Program-made: the position numbers and the translations under genes | Notes under the pieces: model-generated | Told to the model about the DNA's origin: nothing | Database searches by the model: none | The model's input: only the letters and a program-made list of their open reading frames with translations | DNA from: Eumeta japonica | Lineage: Eukaryota > Arthropoda > Insecta > Lepidoptera > Psychidae | Assembly (NCBI GenBank): GCA_005406025.1 | Contig: BGZK01001377.1 | Span: forward strand, 1 to 64,000 | Direction of reading: 5' to 3' | Length of the DNA: 64,000 nt | Shown: one piece after another, positions 49,000 to 59,254 of the stretch | How positions within the stretch are numbered: position 1 is the first letter of the stretch | How the letters are laid out: each line of letters starts with the position of its first letter

Positions 49000-50075
49000 T
49001 TACGCAAAGTACCTTGAACCAAAGGCCGTAACTTCTTTGGAATGAAAACTTTCGCACAAAAATCAAAAACATCTTTCTTTTTAGCTGTTAGATATTGTAA
49101 GTTCAGTTGTTTCAGTTCCAAAGGCATATTCGTGACGAATAAAATCTGTATTATTAATATTTAAGTAATTTTGTTGAACATCAAATTTTGTCGGATTCAT
49201 TAAAGTTAGAATGAATGTGTTCAAAATTCTCATTTTTATCGTAAGTACATATAATATTGTATTACGTTCCCCTTTTATATATTTGATACATTTTATTCTT
49301 AGTTAGTGTAGAGTTTTTCCAAAACTATATTATTTACGTTTTATCAAAATTATATCAGGAAGATCTTTTACGTAAACAAACTTATCATATTTAAATTCCT
49401 TGGCAGTTTAAGATGTTTTAAAGTTACTTTTTTTTGTCATGACTTTAAATGCTCTAGCATTTTTGAAAATGTCCAGATGATCAGACATAAGAAATACTGG
49501 CTCATTATTAGTACTTTCGAAGCTACAGTGCATCAAGTCTGCTCCTATATAACTGTGTTCAGACTCTAAGCATTTGTTTTCTATAACTTAGAGGTGTTTA
49601 ATATTCTGGATAGTTCATAAAAGTAAAACTGAAATGTATGGATTTCTACTTTACCCTTACACGTGTCGGGATAAAGAACCACGTCTGAAATATTGTCAGA
49701 TATACATGTTGATAAATAGAAATATAAAAATACTTTCAATTTTACAACTTTTTCTTTTACCATGGATTTTTAACAATGCAAAACAAAACCAATTATTAAA
49801 AAGGGTAGCATCATAAATAAATACATTACGTAATTTTATGCTACTATAAAGAACATTGAAAAGTCCACTAGGATTTTATAAAACTACTTGCAAATCAAAT
49901 GAAGAACAATAAAATTTTTTGTTCTCATTGATTTTTTTTAACACATTGTTTATGTATTTCCATTTTTTTTCTATTTAATATGCTTTTTAAGTAAAAAAGA
50001 AGAACTCGATTTATATTTTGCCTTAATGCCTTACTCTATTTTAACATTTTTAACTTTGCTACTAAGAATCCTACA
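49000..50075 (-). pseudogene. decayed copy of an insect DUF7869-like protein
   Basis: Read from high to low coordinates, the minus strand shows a chain of coding-like blocks interrupted by single stops and one or two frame changes. In order: VGFLVAKLKMLK, FYCSSFDLQVVL, NPSGLFNVLYSSIKLRNVFI, DVVLYPDTCKGK, HTFQFYFYELSRILNTSKL, CLESEHSYIGADLMHCSFES, HLDIFKNARAFKVMTKKS, YDKFVYVKDLPDIILIK and finally SFHSKEVTAFGSRYF. This order (FDLQ.., ..YSD.C.GQN.., ..SGHS...D..F..IE.., ..I...K..DL..LC..IP..) is what I remember from a large insect multicopy family annotated as DUF7869, probably a DDE-type mobile-element protein. The function is unknown to me. About 195 codons (49000-49575) contain only six stops, well below chance in such AT-rich sequence. 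It is a pseudogene. Confidence 0.55.
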
Positions 50076-50417
50076 ACTTATTCCGATTCTGTAAGTACAA
50101 AAAAAAAACAACGAATAGGTGTTCTTATCACTTTTTCTCAAATTTTGCTATTTATTAGATTTTGGCAGTACATAGACGATATAATATTACCACATAAATC
50201 CTTTCATAAAAAATCGATAGGTATTTACGAAAAATTTATGAGCATAGGTAGACTTAATAGGAATGACCGAATAACTGTCATATAGAACTGTCAATTTTGT
50301 CATTGTCATAAATAAAATAACTAATTTCCTTCCTTAATAATCAGTACCTGGTAAAGTTGGAAGGTCATGTGATTAGCGGTTTTTTTCAACTCTTGTTTTT
50401 ATAAGTACTTAGATATT

Positions 50418-50579
50418 ATGAATGCCTTATCATTTTTAAAATCCACTAAAGGCAAAATAATTCTCGCCACTGTAGTTTCTCTACATTTAGTCATATTCGT
50501 CGCAAAGCCGTCATTTTTTAAGAGTGAATCCGAGAAAAAACATCTAGCAACTCCTCCAAAATATCTACCAGAGAATTGA
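50418..50579 (+). CDS. possible 53-residue single-pass membrane microprotein
   Basis: An ATG at 50418 opens 53 codons ending in TGA (50577-50579), just 83 bp before the GRHPR start codon. The protein begins MNALSFLKSTKGKIILATVV, has one hydrophobic segment (about residues 13-30, ILATVVSLHLVIFVA) flanked by lysines, and ends in a hydrophilic KKHLATPPKYLPEN tail. That layout fits a small mitochondrial or ER membrane protein. It could be its own gene, the first cistron of a shared transcript with GRHPR, or an upstream ORF. I recognise no family. Chance alone would give such an open run only occasionally, so confidence is moderate. Confidence 0.45.
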   Translation: MNALSFLKSTKGKIILATVVSLHLVIFVAKPSFFKSESEKKHLATPPKYLPEN

Positions 50580-50662
50580 AACGACCTTCAAGTGCCAAAA
50601 AAAATAGACGGAAAACGTTTACCGTTTAAGTAACCTTAAAGGCAAGTTTTAACAATTACTTC

Positions 50663-52361
50663 ATGGTACATAAAAGAAGTTTCATTTCAATACCAAGGTT
50701 AGTGTACAGCAGTCTATTGTACCACGGACACGTCAGGAGCATGAGTAACTCTAATAAATTCAAAGTATATATCACGAGATCTGATATGCCTGAATATGGC
50801 ATTTCACTTCTTAAAAAAGAATGTGATGTCACAATGTGGTCTAAGGCTTCGCCTGTACCTAGAAATGAGTTTCTTAAAGGTGTAACTGGAGTGAATGGTA
50901 TATTTTGTGCATTGACTGACAAAATTGATAAAGAGTTGTTGGATGCCGCTGGAGAAAGTCTCAAAGTTGTTGCAACTATTTCTGTGGGATATGACCATAT
51001 TGATGTTGCGGAGTGTAAAAAGAGAAACATTAGAATTGGATACACTCCGGATGTTCTTACTAATGCAACAGCAGAATTAACTGTATGTGAATAAAATATT
51101 TAGCCAATAATATATGTACCATATTTTTTACCTAAATAGCTTTTAGTGCTCCATACTTCTAATAAAATAAATATGTAGAAATTGATGCCTTCATTATATC
51201 TGTGTAGATTTCATTTTAATTGTTTTGATATAAAAATTTACATTATGGGAATAGTCATATGTGTAGAGCTTTTGATGTGTAGTACTAACTGTATGTCCAA
51301 CCCACACCTGGCTTCATTGTTTTCACACAAAATAACTTCACTGATTTACTAAAGTTAAAGCACAAGACGTTCTCAGTAAGTGTAAATAAACACATTTCTT
51401 ATTGCTGTCATCTTTTAAATCGTTCACTGCCAAAACATATAACGCCCACAATTTTTTGTTTATCATATTGGGGGGGCTCATTTACAACCTTCACAGGCTC
51501 AGTTCAAATGGGGGATGCTAATAACCATTTTCACGACTACAATGAAAATGATAAAGATTAACATCTTAACACTCTCTTCGAGGCATGAAGTGAGGTTCGC
51601 ATAAACTTAAATTTCATCAGTTCTCACATAAGCAGAAAGTAGAACCTGCTATCTTCTGAGCCTAAGGAATATTCTAAACTAGATAGCTGCCAGTTCTAAA
51701 TAAGTTTTTTTTATTACAGATGGCGCTTTTACTCTCTACTTCTCGTCGTTTGCCAGAAGCTCAGCATGAGGCAAAAACTGGAGGCTGGGTAGCATGGGCT
51801 CCAACTTGGATGACTGGTCCTGGTTTAGCTGGTGCCACCGTTGGTATTGTAGGATTTGGTAGAATAGGGCAAGCAGTTGCCAGAAGAGTAAAATCATTTA
51901 ATACTGCACACATTTTGTATTACAATAGGAGTGAAAGGCCAGAAGCTATTGAAACAGGGGCAATCAAAACCAGCTTTGAAGAGTTATTATCTAGAAGTGA
52001 TTTTGTAATATGTTGTGCAGCCTTAGTACCTGATACTAAAGAAATATTTAACAAAGCAGCATTTGAAAAGATGAAGAAAACAGCAGTATTTGTAAATACA
52101 AGTCGAGGAGGAACTGTAGATCAAAATGCATTGATAGAAGCCTTGCAAACTAATACAATAAGAGCTGCTGGACTTGATGTTACTACTCCAGAACCCTTAC
52201 CTCTTGATAGTCCTTTGTTTAAGTTAAAAAATTGTGTGGTGTTACCACATATCGGAAGTGCATCTATTGAAGCTAGGAATACAATGAGCGAGTTAACAGC
52301 AAATAATATTTTAGCTGCTTTAAAAGGTACAATAAATATGCCAGCTGAGCTTATTGCTTAA
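50663..52361 (+). CDS. GRHPR: glyoxylate/hydroxypyruvate reductase (two exons)
   Basis: A D-isomer-specific 2-hydroxyacid dehydrogenase that reduces glyoxylate to glycolate and hydroxypyruvate to D-glycerate with NADPH/NADH, keeping glyoxylate low. CDS is 50663-51082 plus 51720-52361, 353 residues. The intron is phase 0 and 637 bp, with donor ACT|GTATGTG and acceptor TTATTACAG. The N-terminal catalytic part contains VATISVGYDHIDVAE. The Rossmann motif is VGIVGFGRIGQAVARR (about 181-196). The catalytic triad is Arg269 (NTSRGG), Glu298 (TTPEPLP) and His317 (PHIGSAS). The first 26 residues (MVHKRSFISIPRLVYSSLLY..) are basic and hydroxylated, like a mitochondrial presequence. A second Met at codon 27 (50741) would give a cytosolic form of about 327 residues, close to the human enzyme. 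An AATAAA stands at 52561. All key residues are intact. Confidence 0.95.
51083..51719 (+). other. GRHPR intron
   Basis: A single phase-0 intron with canonical ends. It is AT-rich, with a GGGGGGG run near 51470. No embedded gene was seen. Confidence 0.85.
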
Positions 52362-53135
52362 AAAAATATAATGTAGATCAATTATTTGATATATGTATTT
52401 GACTTTTTGACTTTATATAGTTAATTAAAGAAAATATTTATTAAAAGAATAATATATGTAATATTTATGATAATATATCATATCTACTTTATTTTTATCA
52501 TTTGGTACATTCCCATATTCCATGATAATCACTGATACCCTATACTAATTTTGATGTATTAATAAAGGGGTGTTTAAATGTTATGTTTACAGGCTTAGAT
52601 ACAATTTTTCCCTCTTTTATGAACAAAGGAAGCAAGAATGATATTGCTATAATTATACCAAACTTCTTTTCATATTTGTGTGTATTGATAATTGATGGTA
52701 AGTCTATACAACTAATGCAATAGTCTCTATAAATGAATGAATGATGTTCAATTTGGGAAGCCCAGGTGTAATTTAATAATTAAAGTAGGAATATTTAATT
52801 TGATGCATTGTAAAATAAAAACCATTATAATTATGGTAGAACAAACCTTTAACTTATTAGCATTTCTTAAATAAATTATTATCTACTACATAGGAACATT
52901 ATCAGACTTTTCTACTGAAATAATGACTTCATAATAATAAAAGTGAAAATAATTATTAAGGCAAATATTTTTAGCAAAACCTCTAGAAATTATAAAATAC
53001 ATTTAGCTGTAAAAAATTAGATTTTTGAAAATACAATAACACCGATTTCAAAAGTTTAACTGTAACTGTACAGAGTTAAATGGATAGGTTTTATATTACA
53101 ATTATTAACAACAGATATATGTATTTAACATAAAT
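52362..53135. other. shared 3' intergenic region of GRHPR and the TXNDC15-like gene
   Basis: 774 bp lie between the two convergent stop codons. AATAAA for the plus-strand gene is at 52561-52566. Possible minus-strand polyadenylation signals (TTTATT on the plus strand) stand near 52437 and 52487. The 3' untranslated regions could therefore overlap. Nothing else was seen. Confidence 0.6.
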
Positions 53136-54118
53136 TTAATCATTATGTTCATGTTGAGCTGCTGATTCCCTCCAATTGTTCTGTATAGACTCTACAATGC
53201 TTTTCCACCATGTTGACTGCATGAAGTAATAGAACCCACAAATTGCAATAAAAATCCATGACAAAACTAAAAAGTAGTCAGTCTCCTTTTCTAGTATACT
53301 AGATACAGGACCTTGAAAATCTTTTGAAGTGACCAGTAACTGCCCTGGCTGCATTCCGGTAATTGTATTAACAAACTTACTAAACGATTGTAAATTGTAT
53401 TCTGTACCGTTAAATTTCCCAACTGGTTTCCCATTATGAAACATTTTCAGTGTGGGAACACCAACAATCCCATACTGGGCATTTATTCCGTGATATTTGA
53501 GAGCGTCAAGTGCTACCATTTTGACATTAGGATAGGCTCGTGCTAAAGCATTGAAGTGTGGCGCCGCATGTGCACTAAATGGGCAAGCTCTGGCATGAAA
53601 GAAGACTAGAACACAAACAGCTTCTGTGTCTCTGCCTGAAATTTGATTATTGATAGCTAAAAGTTTTCCTAGACTGGTTCCATTAATGATTTCCACTGAT
53701 GGTTCAAATTCTTCATCAGTCGTATTGTATATTATTTCCTTACATTTCACTAGTTTTTTGGTGTCATTCAAATTTTGAGTGATATTTTCAACAGTGTAAT
53801 TAGAAGAGGTGACTTGGTTATAAAGATTTGTTAAAGTTTTATTTACGTCTGACACGACATTTGTTAATAATGATTCTGATTCGTCGACGTTATAAACATC
53901 GTTTTCAGGAACTAGCTCGTCGGAGCCGGGTCCTGTATCGACTTCCATTTGTGAACTTGTTATGGCTGTACCTAAAAGTAATTTAAAGTTATAAAATACC
54001 GAAAATCCATAGAAATATACATAATAATCGGTAAAATAAAAAAAAAATACTTCAGTATACCTGCTAAAAGCAATATACTAAAATAAATTGGATCTACTCC
54101 TTTCAACATTGTTTTCAT
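53136..54118 (-). CDS. TXNDC15: thioredoxin-domain transmembrane protein, TXNDC15 type
   Basis: A type I membrane protein with a luminal thioredoxin fold. Vertebrate TXNDC15 is needed for ciliogenesis and Hedgehog signalling. Exon 1 is 54061-54118 (signal peptide MKTMLKGVDPIYFSILLLAG). Exon 2 is 53136-53971. Splice sites on the minus strand are GCAG|GTATAC and TTTTAG|GTACAG in phase 1. Total length is 297 residues, shorter than the human protein. An acidic linker with seven NxT sequons comes first. The thioredoxin domain follows with VCVLVFFHARACPFSAHAAP (about 138-157), the cis-Pro GVPT (about 190) and LDALKYHG. The membrane helix is about residues 251-270 (YFLVLSWIFIAICGFYYFM). A short cytosolic tail ends HEHND. 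The active site is CPFS instead of CGPC, so only one catalytic cysteine remains, as in the family. It faces GRHPR tail to tail. Confidence 0.9.
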
Positions 54119-54700
54119 TTAATGCAGATTAAATAAATCGTAAAAGTTCTTAAGTAAAAACAAAATTTCCGCGTCCCGTTTTCGCAAAACCTTATTGCTA
54201 TACAATTTTAATTTGACATTGACAAAGCAATATTTGAAGTTTTAGATGCTGTCTCACGATTCAAAGTATTGCCAGGTACGTTCCCACATTCTAGAAAGTT
54301 TTACCCCTAAGCAGAAATATCGAAAAAAAATATTTCACTATACGTCTGACTGACCTACGGGTAAAAAGTAGCGGTAAATAATTTGTCGCCATTTAGCTAT
54401 AATTTGTTGTGGAAGAATTTTTCTTTGGAGGCTATGTATAATGAAAAAGGAAACTTATTTTATAAAAACAATCGCTAATTATAAACGGGTCGTAAACAAT
54501 AAAAACAACCCATAATGGCTATTTTTATTAAATACAATCACCAGTCGAGCGCGAGACCTCCATTTTGATGCATTTGTTAATTATTTATATTCTAAGGCGT
54601 ATAATTCATTCTTGGAAGAAATTACTTTGAATTAGATAAGCATAAATTTGAAACCCTTCCAGATGGTCCAAATAAAACAGATTATTTTTAGCACGCTTTT
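54119..54700. other. upstream region of the TXNDC15-like gene
   Basis: This holds the presumed promoter of the minus-strand gene. No CpG island is visible. No other coding region was seen. Confidence 0.4.
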
Positions 54701-55010
54701 ATAAGCTTGGGTTATAACTATGTATGTAATGGAATCTTTGAGCTTAATTTTCACCGGTTTTTAGAAGTCTAATCAACTTGAAACTTTGCATATGTATCAA
54801 GAACCAATGACAATGCAATAATTTGATAACAGTTTCCCATTATCCTTATTAGGACCGTCAGGATTAATATAAGCTTGGGTTGTATGTATCTATGTATGTA
54901 ACGCAATCTTTGAGCTTAATTTTCACCAATTTCAAGAAGTCTGATTAATTTGAAACTTTGCGTACGTATCAAGGAGCAATAATAATACAATAATTTGATA
55001 AGTTTATCTT
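54700..55010. repeat. duplicated dispersed-repeat unit (~180 bp, two copies)
   Basis: Two direct copies each contain ATAAGCTTGGGTT, TATGTATGTAA, CTTTGAGCTTAATTTTCACC, TTGAAACTTTGC and CAATAATTTGATAA. A partial third copy lies at about 55613-55690. The phrases are common in insect dispersed repeats. Confidence 0.75.
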
Positions 55011-55080
55011 CTTATCCTGATCAGGATCGCCAGGATCGAATTATTTCGTCACGTATCGTCTGCGTGAGAGCAAGTGTTTT

Positions 55081-55134
55081 ATTACTGTTACTAAATTCTA
55101 TTACTGTTTTATAATAGAATTTAGTAACAGTAAT
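55081..55134. repeat. perfect 23-bp-arm hairpin
   Basis: ATTACTGTTACTAAATTCTA (plus TTA) and its exact complement are separated by 8 nt. It is not part of the flanking repeats. Confidence 0.95.
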
Positions 55135-55220
55135 TGGCATTATTAATAATTCGACCATTTGTTGTATTGTTAAAAATTAAAAATTTTTGCCAATCAAACG
55201 AACTAAAAAGTGAAAAATAA

Positions 55221-55467
55221 GTATAGTTTAAAAAAACTAAAAAACACGTTTTTAAAGCACATTAAGCTAAAAAGTAAAAAAATAATCCTTAATATGAACT
55301 CAAAAAAATAATGAACAATGAAGAAAAATACTAGTATTATTGTGGAAAAAGCGTGGGTTGCTCTATATACGAAAAATGTGGCACAAAGAGTTCATATTAA
55401 TGATTATTTTTTACTTTTTAGTTTAATGTGCTTTAAAAGCGTGTTTTTTAGTTTTTTAAACTATATT
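55221..55467. mobile_element. 247-bp foldback MITE-like element
   Basis: Arms of about 80 bp (55221-55301 and 55388-55467) are inverted with few mismatches. Shared phrases are AAAAAACACG.TTTTAAAGCA, CTAAAAAGTAAAAAA and AATATGAACTC. The ~86-bp centre contains no gene. Confidence 0.8.
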
Positions 55468-55699
55468 TTATGATATATAACTGCCGTAAGGGTACATTCA
55501 CGAATATCGATGAAAATCCTTGTTTTAATATCGACTGATTCTGTTTTACTTTTTTTAACATGTTTTTTATTAACTTCACTTATATGTATGTATGTGAGTG
55601 GGTATGATTAACTCCTTTGACCCACTTTAAATGGTCAGATTTTATATAAACTTTGTAGATTTATCAAGAGCCGATGACAATACAATAATTTCATATTTT

Positions 55700-56450
55700 G
55701 AAAAATATAATTTTTGAATAATAAAAAAATTTAAAAAATTTGAAAAAAAAAAAAATCAAAATTTTGATACATATATCTAAAATTGTAAAAATTGAAAAAA
55801 AAAGTTATTTAAAACATTAAAAAATTTAATAATTTTGGAAATAAAATTTAATTTAATAATTTGGGTGTAAATTTAAACTTTTAAAAAGAATTTTGAATTT
55901 CTGAAATTTTGTAAAATTTGAAACTGAAAAAATAGGGTTTTGGTTTTGTGGTTTTCTCAGTACAACAGGTTATTTTGAATAATGTAAATCGATTTGTCAC
56001 ACATTGAATGCTTTTATTATAGGAACCTAAAATGGGTCGTAGAAGTATGTACTGGACATCAGTGTGTAATAGTTTTTGATCATCTAAGCAGTCATGTGTT
56101 ACAATCTATAAATGAAATTACCAACACTATTAGCCTACTATTTAATAAACAAATACTTGGTTAAATGTCGACTTTGTAGTTCTTGTATTTAATGAAAAAA
56201 AATATCTCTTTATGATGTTTTTAAAATTTTAAAGCTCTATACATTTTTGTAACTTGAAAGAATGTCTTTTTGCATTTTCTAATGTGAATTCAAGAAGAAA
56301 ACCATTAATTTCTTTTGACCTTGTTAGTTTACTTTTTCTTTAGCATGTAATTATGTGAGTGAATAGAGAAACATATATTTATAAATATATATTTAGTTAT
56401 TGTTTGTCTGACCTCTAACATTTTCATTTTATTCACCATGTCTATAGTAA
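55700..56450. other. very AT-rich flank
   Basis: Long runs of A and T (55720-55920) show no structure beyond low complexity. No gene was seen up to the hAT insertion. Confidence 0.4.
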
Positions 56451-56458
56451 GTATTTTG
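56451..56458. repeat. left target-site duplication of the hAT element
   Basis: GTATTTTG is identical to 60893-60900 on the other side of the element. Eight base pairs is the hAT rule. Confidence 0.95.
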
Positions 56459-56600
56459 TAGTGTCCGACCGAACTTTCGGTTTCGGTTTCGGTTTCGGCC
56501 TAGTTTCGGCCAAAAAACGAGTTTCGGCCTAGTTTCGGTTACGGCCTCAAATCTGGCCGAAACTATGGCCGTAACCGAAACTCCGTTCGGTTAGTCCCGC
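56459..56600. promoter_or_regulatory. left TIR and subterminal TTTCGG repeats
   Basis: The 15-bp TIR is followed by (TTTCGG)n, GGCCTAGTTTCGG twice, and an inverted CCGAAAC/GTAACCGAAAC pair, so direct and inverted copies alternate. The right end (60793-60892) has the same hexamers. Confidence 0.85.
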
Positions 56601-56952
56601 GCTTTGATCGGCTTTGATCGGACACGTTCGTACACGTGCGCTCGTCGCCGTGACCACATCAAGCTCAAACAACAAGCTTCGCTCGCTCGCAGTCGCGATT
56701 CATGTCTGGACTTGTACGTTCGGTTTTCGCTTGCTGTTGGCAGAGTTTGTTGTGAAATCACGACAAATACATTATTTTAAGGAATCAGGTGAGTTTTATT
56801 TGTTAATACTGTGTGTTATCACTGTGTATTACTAAAATTAGTGATAAATATATGTTTTAGTATGTTCATTTAATACTAAAAACGCGTTACCAAAATTTGG
56901 TTGAAGTGTGTAATGTGTGGGTATTTTATTATAAAATGAGACGTACCTACGT

Positions 56953-57060
56953 AATGATTACAAGTTATTTTATTTGGGAATTACGTACGTACCGTTATGT
57001 CAAAGACTTTTGACATCGCGGTACGTACATAATTCCCAAATAAAATAACTTGTAATCATT
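56953..57060. mobile_element. 108-bp perfect-arm hairpin inside the hAT 5' intron
   Basis: Arms of about 51 bp start AATGATTACAAGTTATTTTA and are inverted around CAAAGACTT. They contain GGGAATTACGTACGTACCG. A third, partial copy of the right arm recurs at about 57122-57172. Just after it (57190-57230) stands a CTTACTAATATTATAAACGC fragment of a common lepidopteran repeat. Confidence 0.85.
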
Positions 57061-59254
57061 TAATTATTTTTTTAATTGTTATTTTATACTGGAAGTACGT
57101 ACGTACCACGATGACGAGTAACTAGGAAACTTGACATCACGGTACGTATATTCCCGAATAAAATAACTTGTAATGTGAAGGTACATGGTATCTTACTAAT
57201 ATTATAAACGCGAAAGTTTGAGAGTGTGTGTGTGTGACTATATTGTCTTAGGTGCCTATAGGTAATTTTTGTACTGTATGTAATGTATGTTGCGATGTGT
57301 TGTTAACTATATTTATCAAGAGAATAGCCCTAATGTACCTATTTTTGTTTCAGCATATACCAATGAAAGAGCAATGTCGCAAAAAAATTACATTTGGGAT
57401 TTTTTTGAAAAATCTACGTCAGATTTATCTAAAGCAAAATGTAACAAATGCCATAAATTATATTCTTTGGGAAGTTCTGAGCCGAAGCGGCAGACGATTC
57501 ATGGTTTGAAATTGCACTTGTCTAAATTTCATGGAGAAGAAAATAGGCAGTATTTAAAACGGCAAGCTGAAAAAAGAAGAGCAGAAGTTAGAAGCTAAAT
57601 TAAAGAGACGGAAATCAGAAATTTCAATCGCAACAGGCAGTACTAATAGCAGCAGTGGTGGCCAACTTGTACAAACCACAATTTTCAAAATGGAACAAGC
57701 AAGGGCCTTAAAAGCTTCTATGTGGCCAGATGATCACGAGATATCTCGTAGAATCGACAAGAGTATCATGGACTTGATAATTGTGGACATGCTTCCATAT
57801 TCCATTGTAGACAGTGAGGCATTCAGAAGACTCAATTTTACCGATCCTCATTCTCCTCAAAAATATAATTTTAAATCCGAAAAATATTTCCGAACTACTT
57901 TGATGCCTCAGACTTATGAAATTGTTTCAAAAAAAGTGTACGATTTAATTGCCAATTGTGAATGGATCAGTGGCACCTGTGATATATGGACCAATCCTCC
58001 TAAAACATGCTCACTACTGAGTCTCACTGGCCATTTTATCATGGGACCAAAACGTCTTAAAGTTATATTAGGCGCAAAAGTACTTGAAAATGATCATACA
58101 GGACAGTATATTGATGAAAAACTACAAGAAATGATAACTAAATGGAATATAAATAAAAAACTCTTTCTTATTTTACGTGACAACGCCAAAAAATATGGTC
58201 AGTGCTACGCGAGATCAATATTATGAATCTTTAGGCTGTATGTCACACACATTACAGCTGGTAATTAAAGATGCGTTATTTTCCGAAGAAAGACACGAAA
58301 TTGTTATCAAAACTTGTAGAAAAATAGTAGGGCATTTTAAGCGTAGCGAGCAAGCTTCTAGAAAGTTAATTGAGTGCCAAAAACAATGTGGAATACCAAC
58401 GCATTCTCTGATTCAAGATGTCGAAGTCAGATGGAACAGTACCTACAACATGCTGGAAAGGTTGTTAGAACAAAAAACCGCTGTTAATTTGTACAGTGTG
58501 GAACATGACCGTATTGACACTCTTTCTTCTTCTGATTGGGAACTCATGAAGAATCTTACTCAAGTCTTGAAGTTCTTCTACGAAGCTACGCTCGATCTGT
58601 CATTTGATAACGCGTGTATATCGATTGTTATTCCTTTAATTGCATTATTAAACAGAAAGCTCCAATTTAGAGATGAAAATGAAAGCGAAGTAATGAGGAG
58701 CATGAAAACCAAGTTGCATGAATCCATGAACCGAAGATTTGCATACGTCCAAGGTCATGCAGCCCTTATTACTTCGACGTTGTTGGATCCCAGATTCAAA
58801 AAACACATATTTGAATTCTGATGAAGTCGACATAGCCACCATGGAAATAGAAAACCATATGAGAATTTACGCTGATAACTCACGCGAAACAGCAGGCACA
58901 AGCGGCCAAGAGCCGTCTAGTTCTTATAGGCTTTCCCCTTATGAAAAAGATGGCGAGCTTTGGGATGTCCATGACAAATCGACTAGTCAAGCAATAGGCA
59001 TGATGACTGATTTTCAAAAACTACTCCATATTGTTCTTAGGTGTCTATTTTATACAAAATAAATCGCATTTCTATAAAAAATATAGATTTTGGTGCAAAA
59101 AATTACCTATAAAAAAATAAAATTTGAATTATGCACCAAAACGCTTGATTGGTAATGGCGTCTGCCTATGACGTCACGCTTTCGTAAACATTTGTTAGCA
59201 GCTTGAATGTGTATTGTTTATTTTGATATCTTATTAAAATTTTGTGCTAAAGTC

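Noticed and set aside
50656..51045. 129-codon minus-strand frame opposite GRHPR exon 1
   Set aside because: Antisense shadow of the well-supported GRHPR coding exon.
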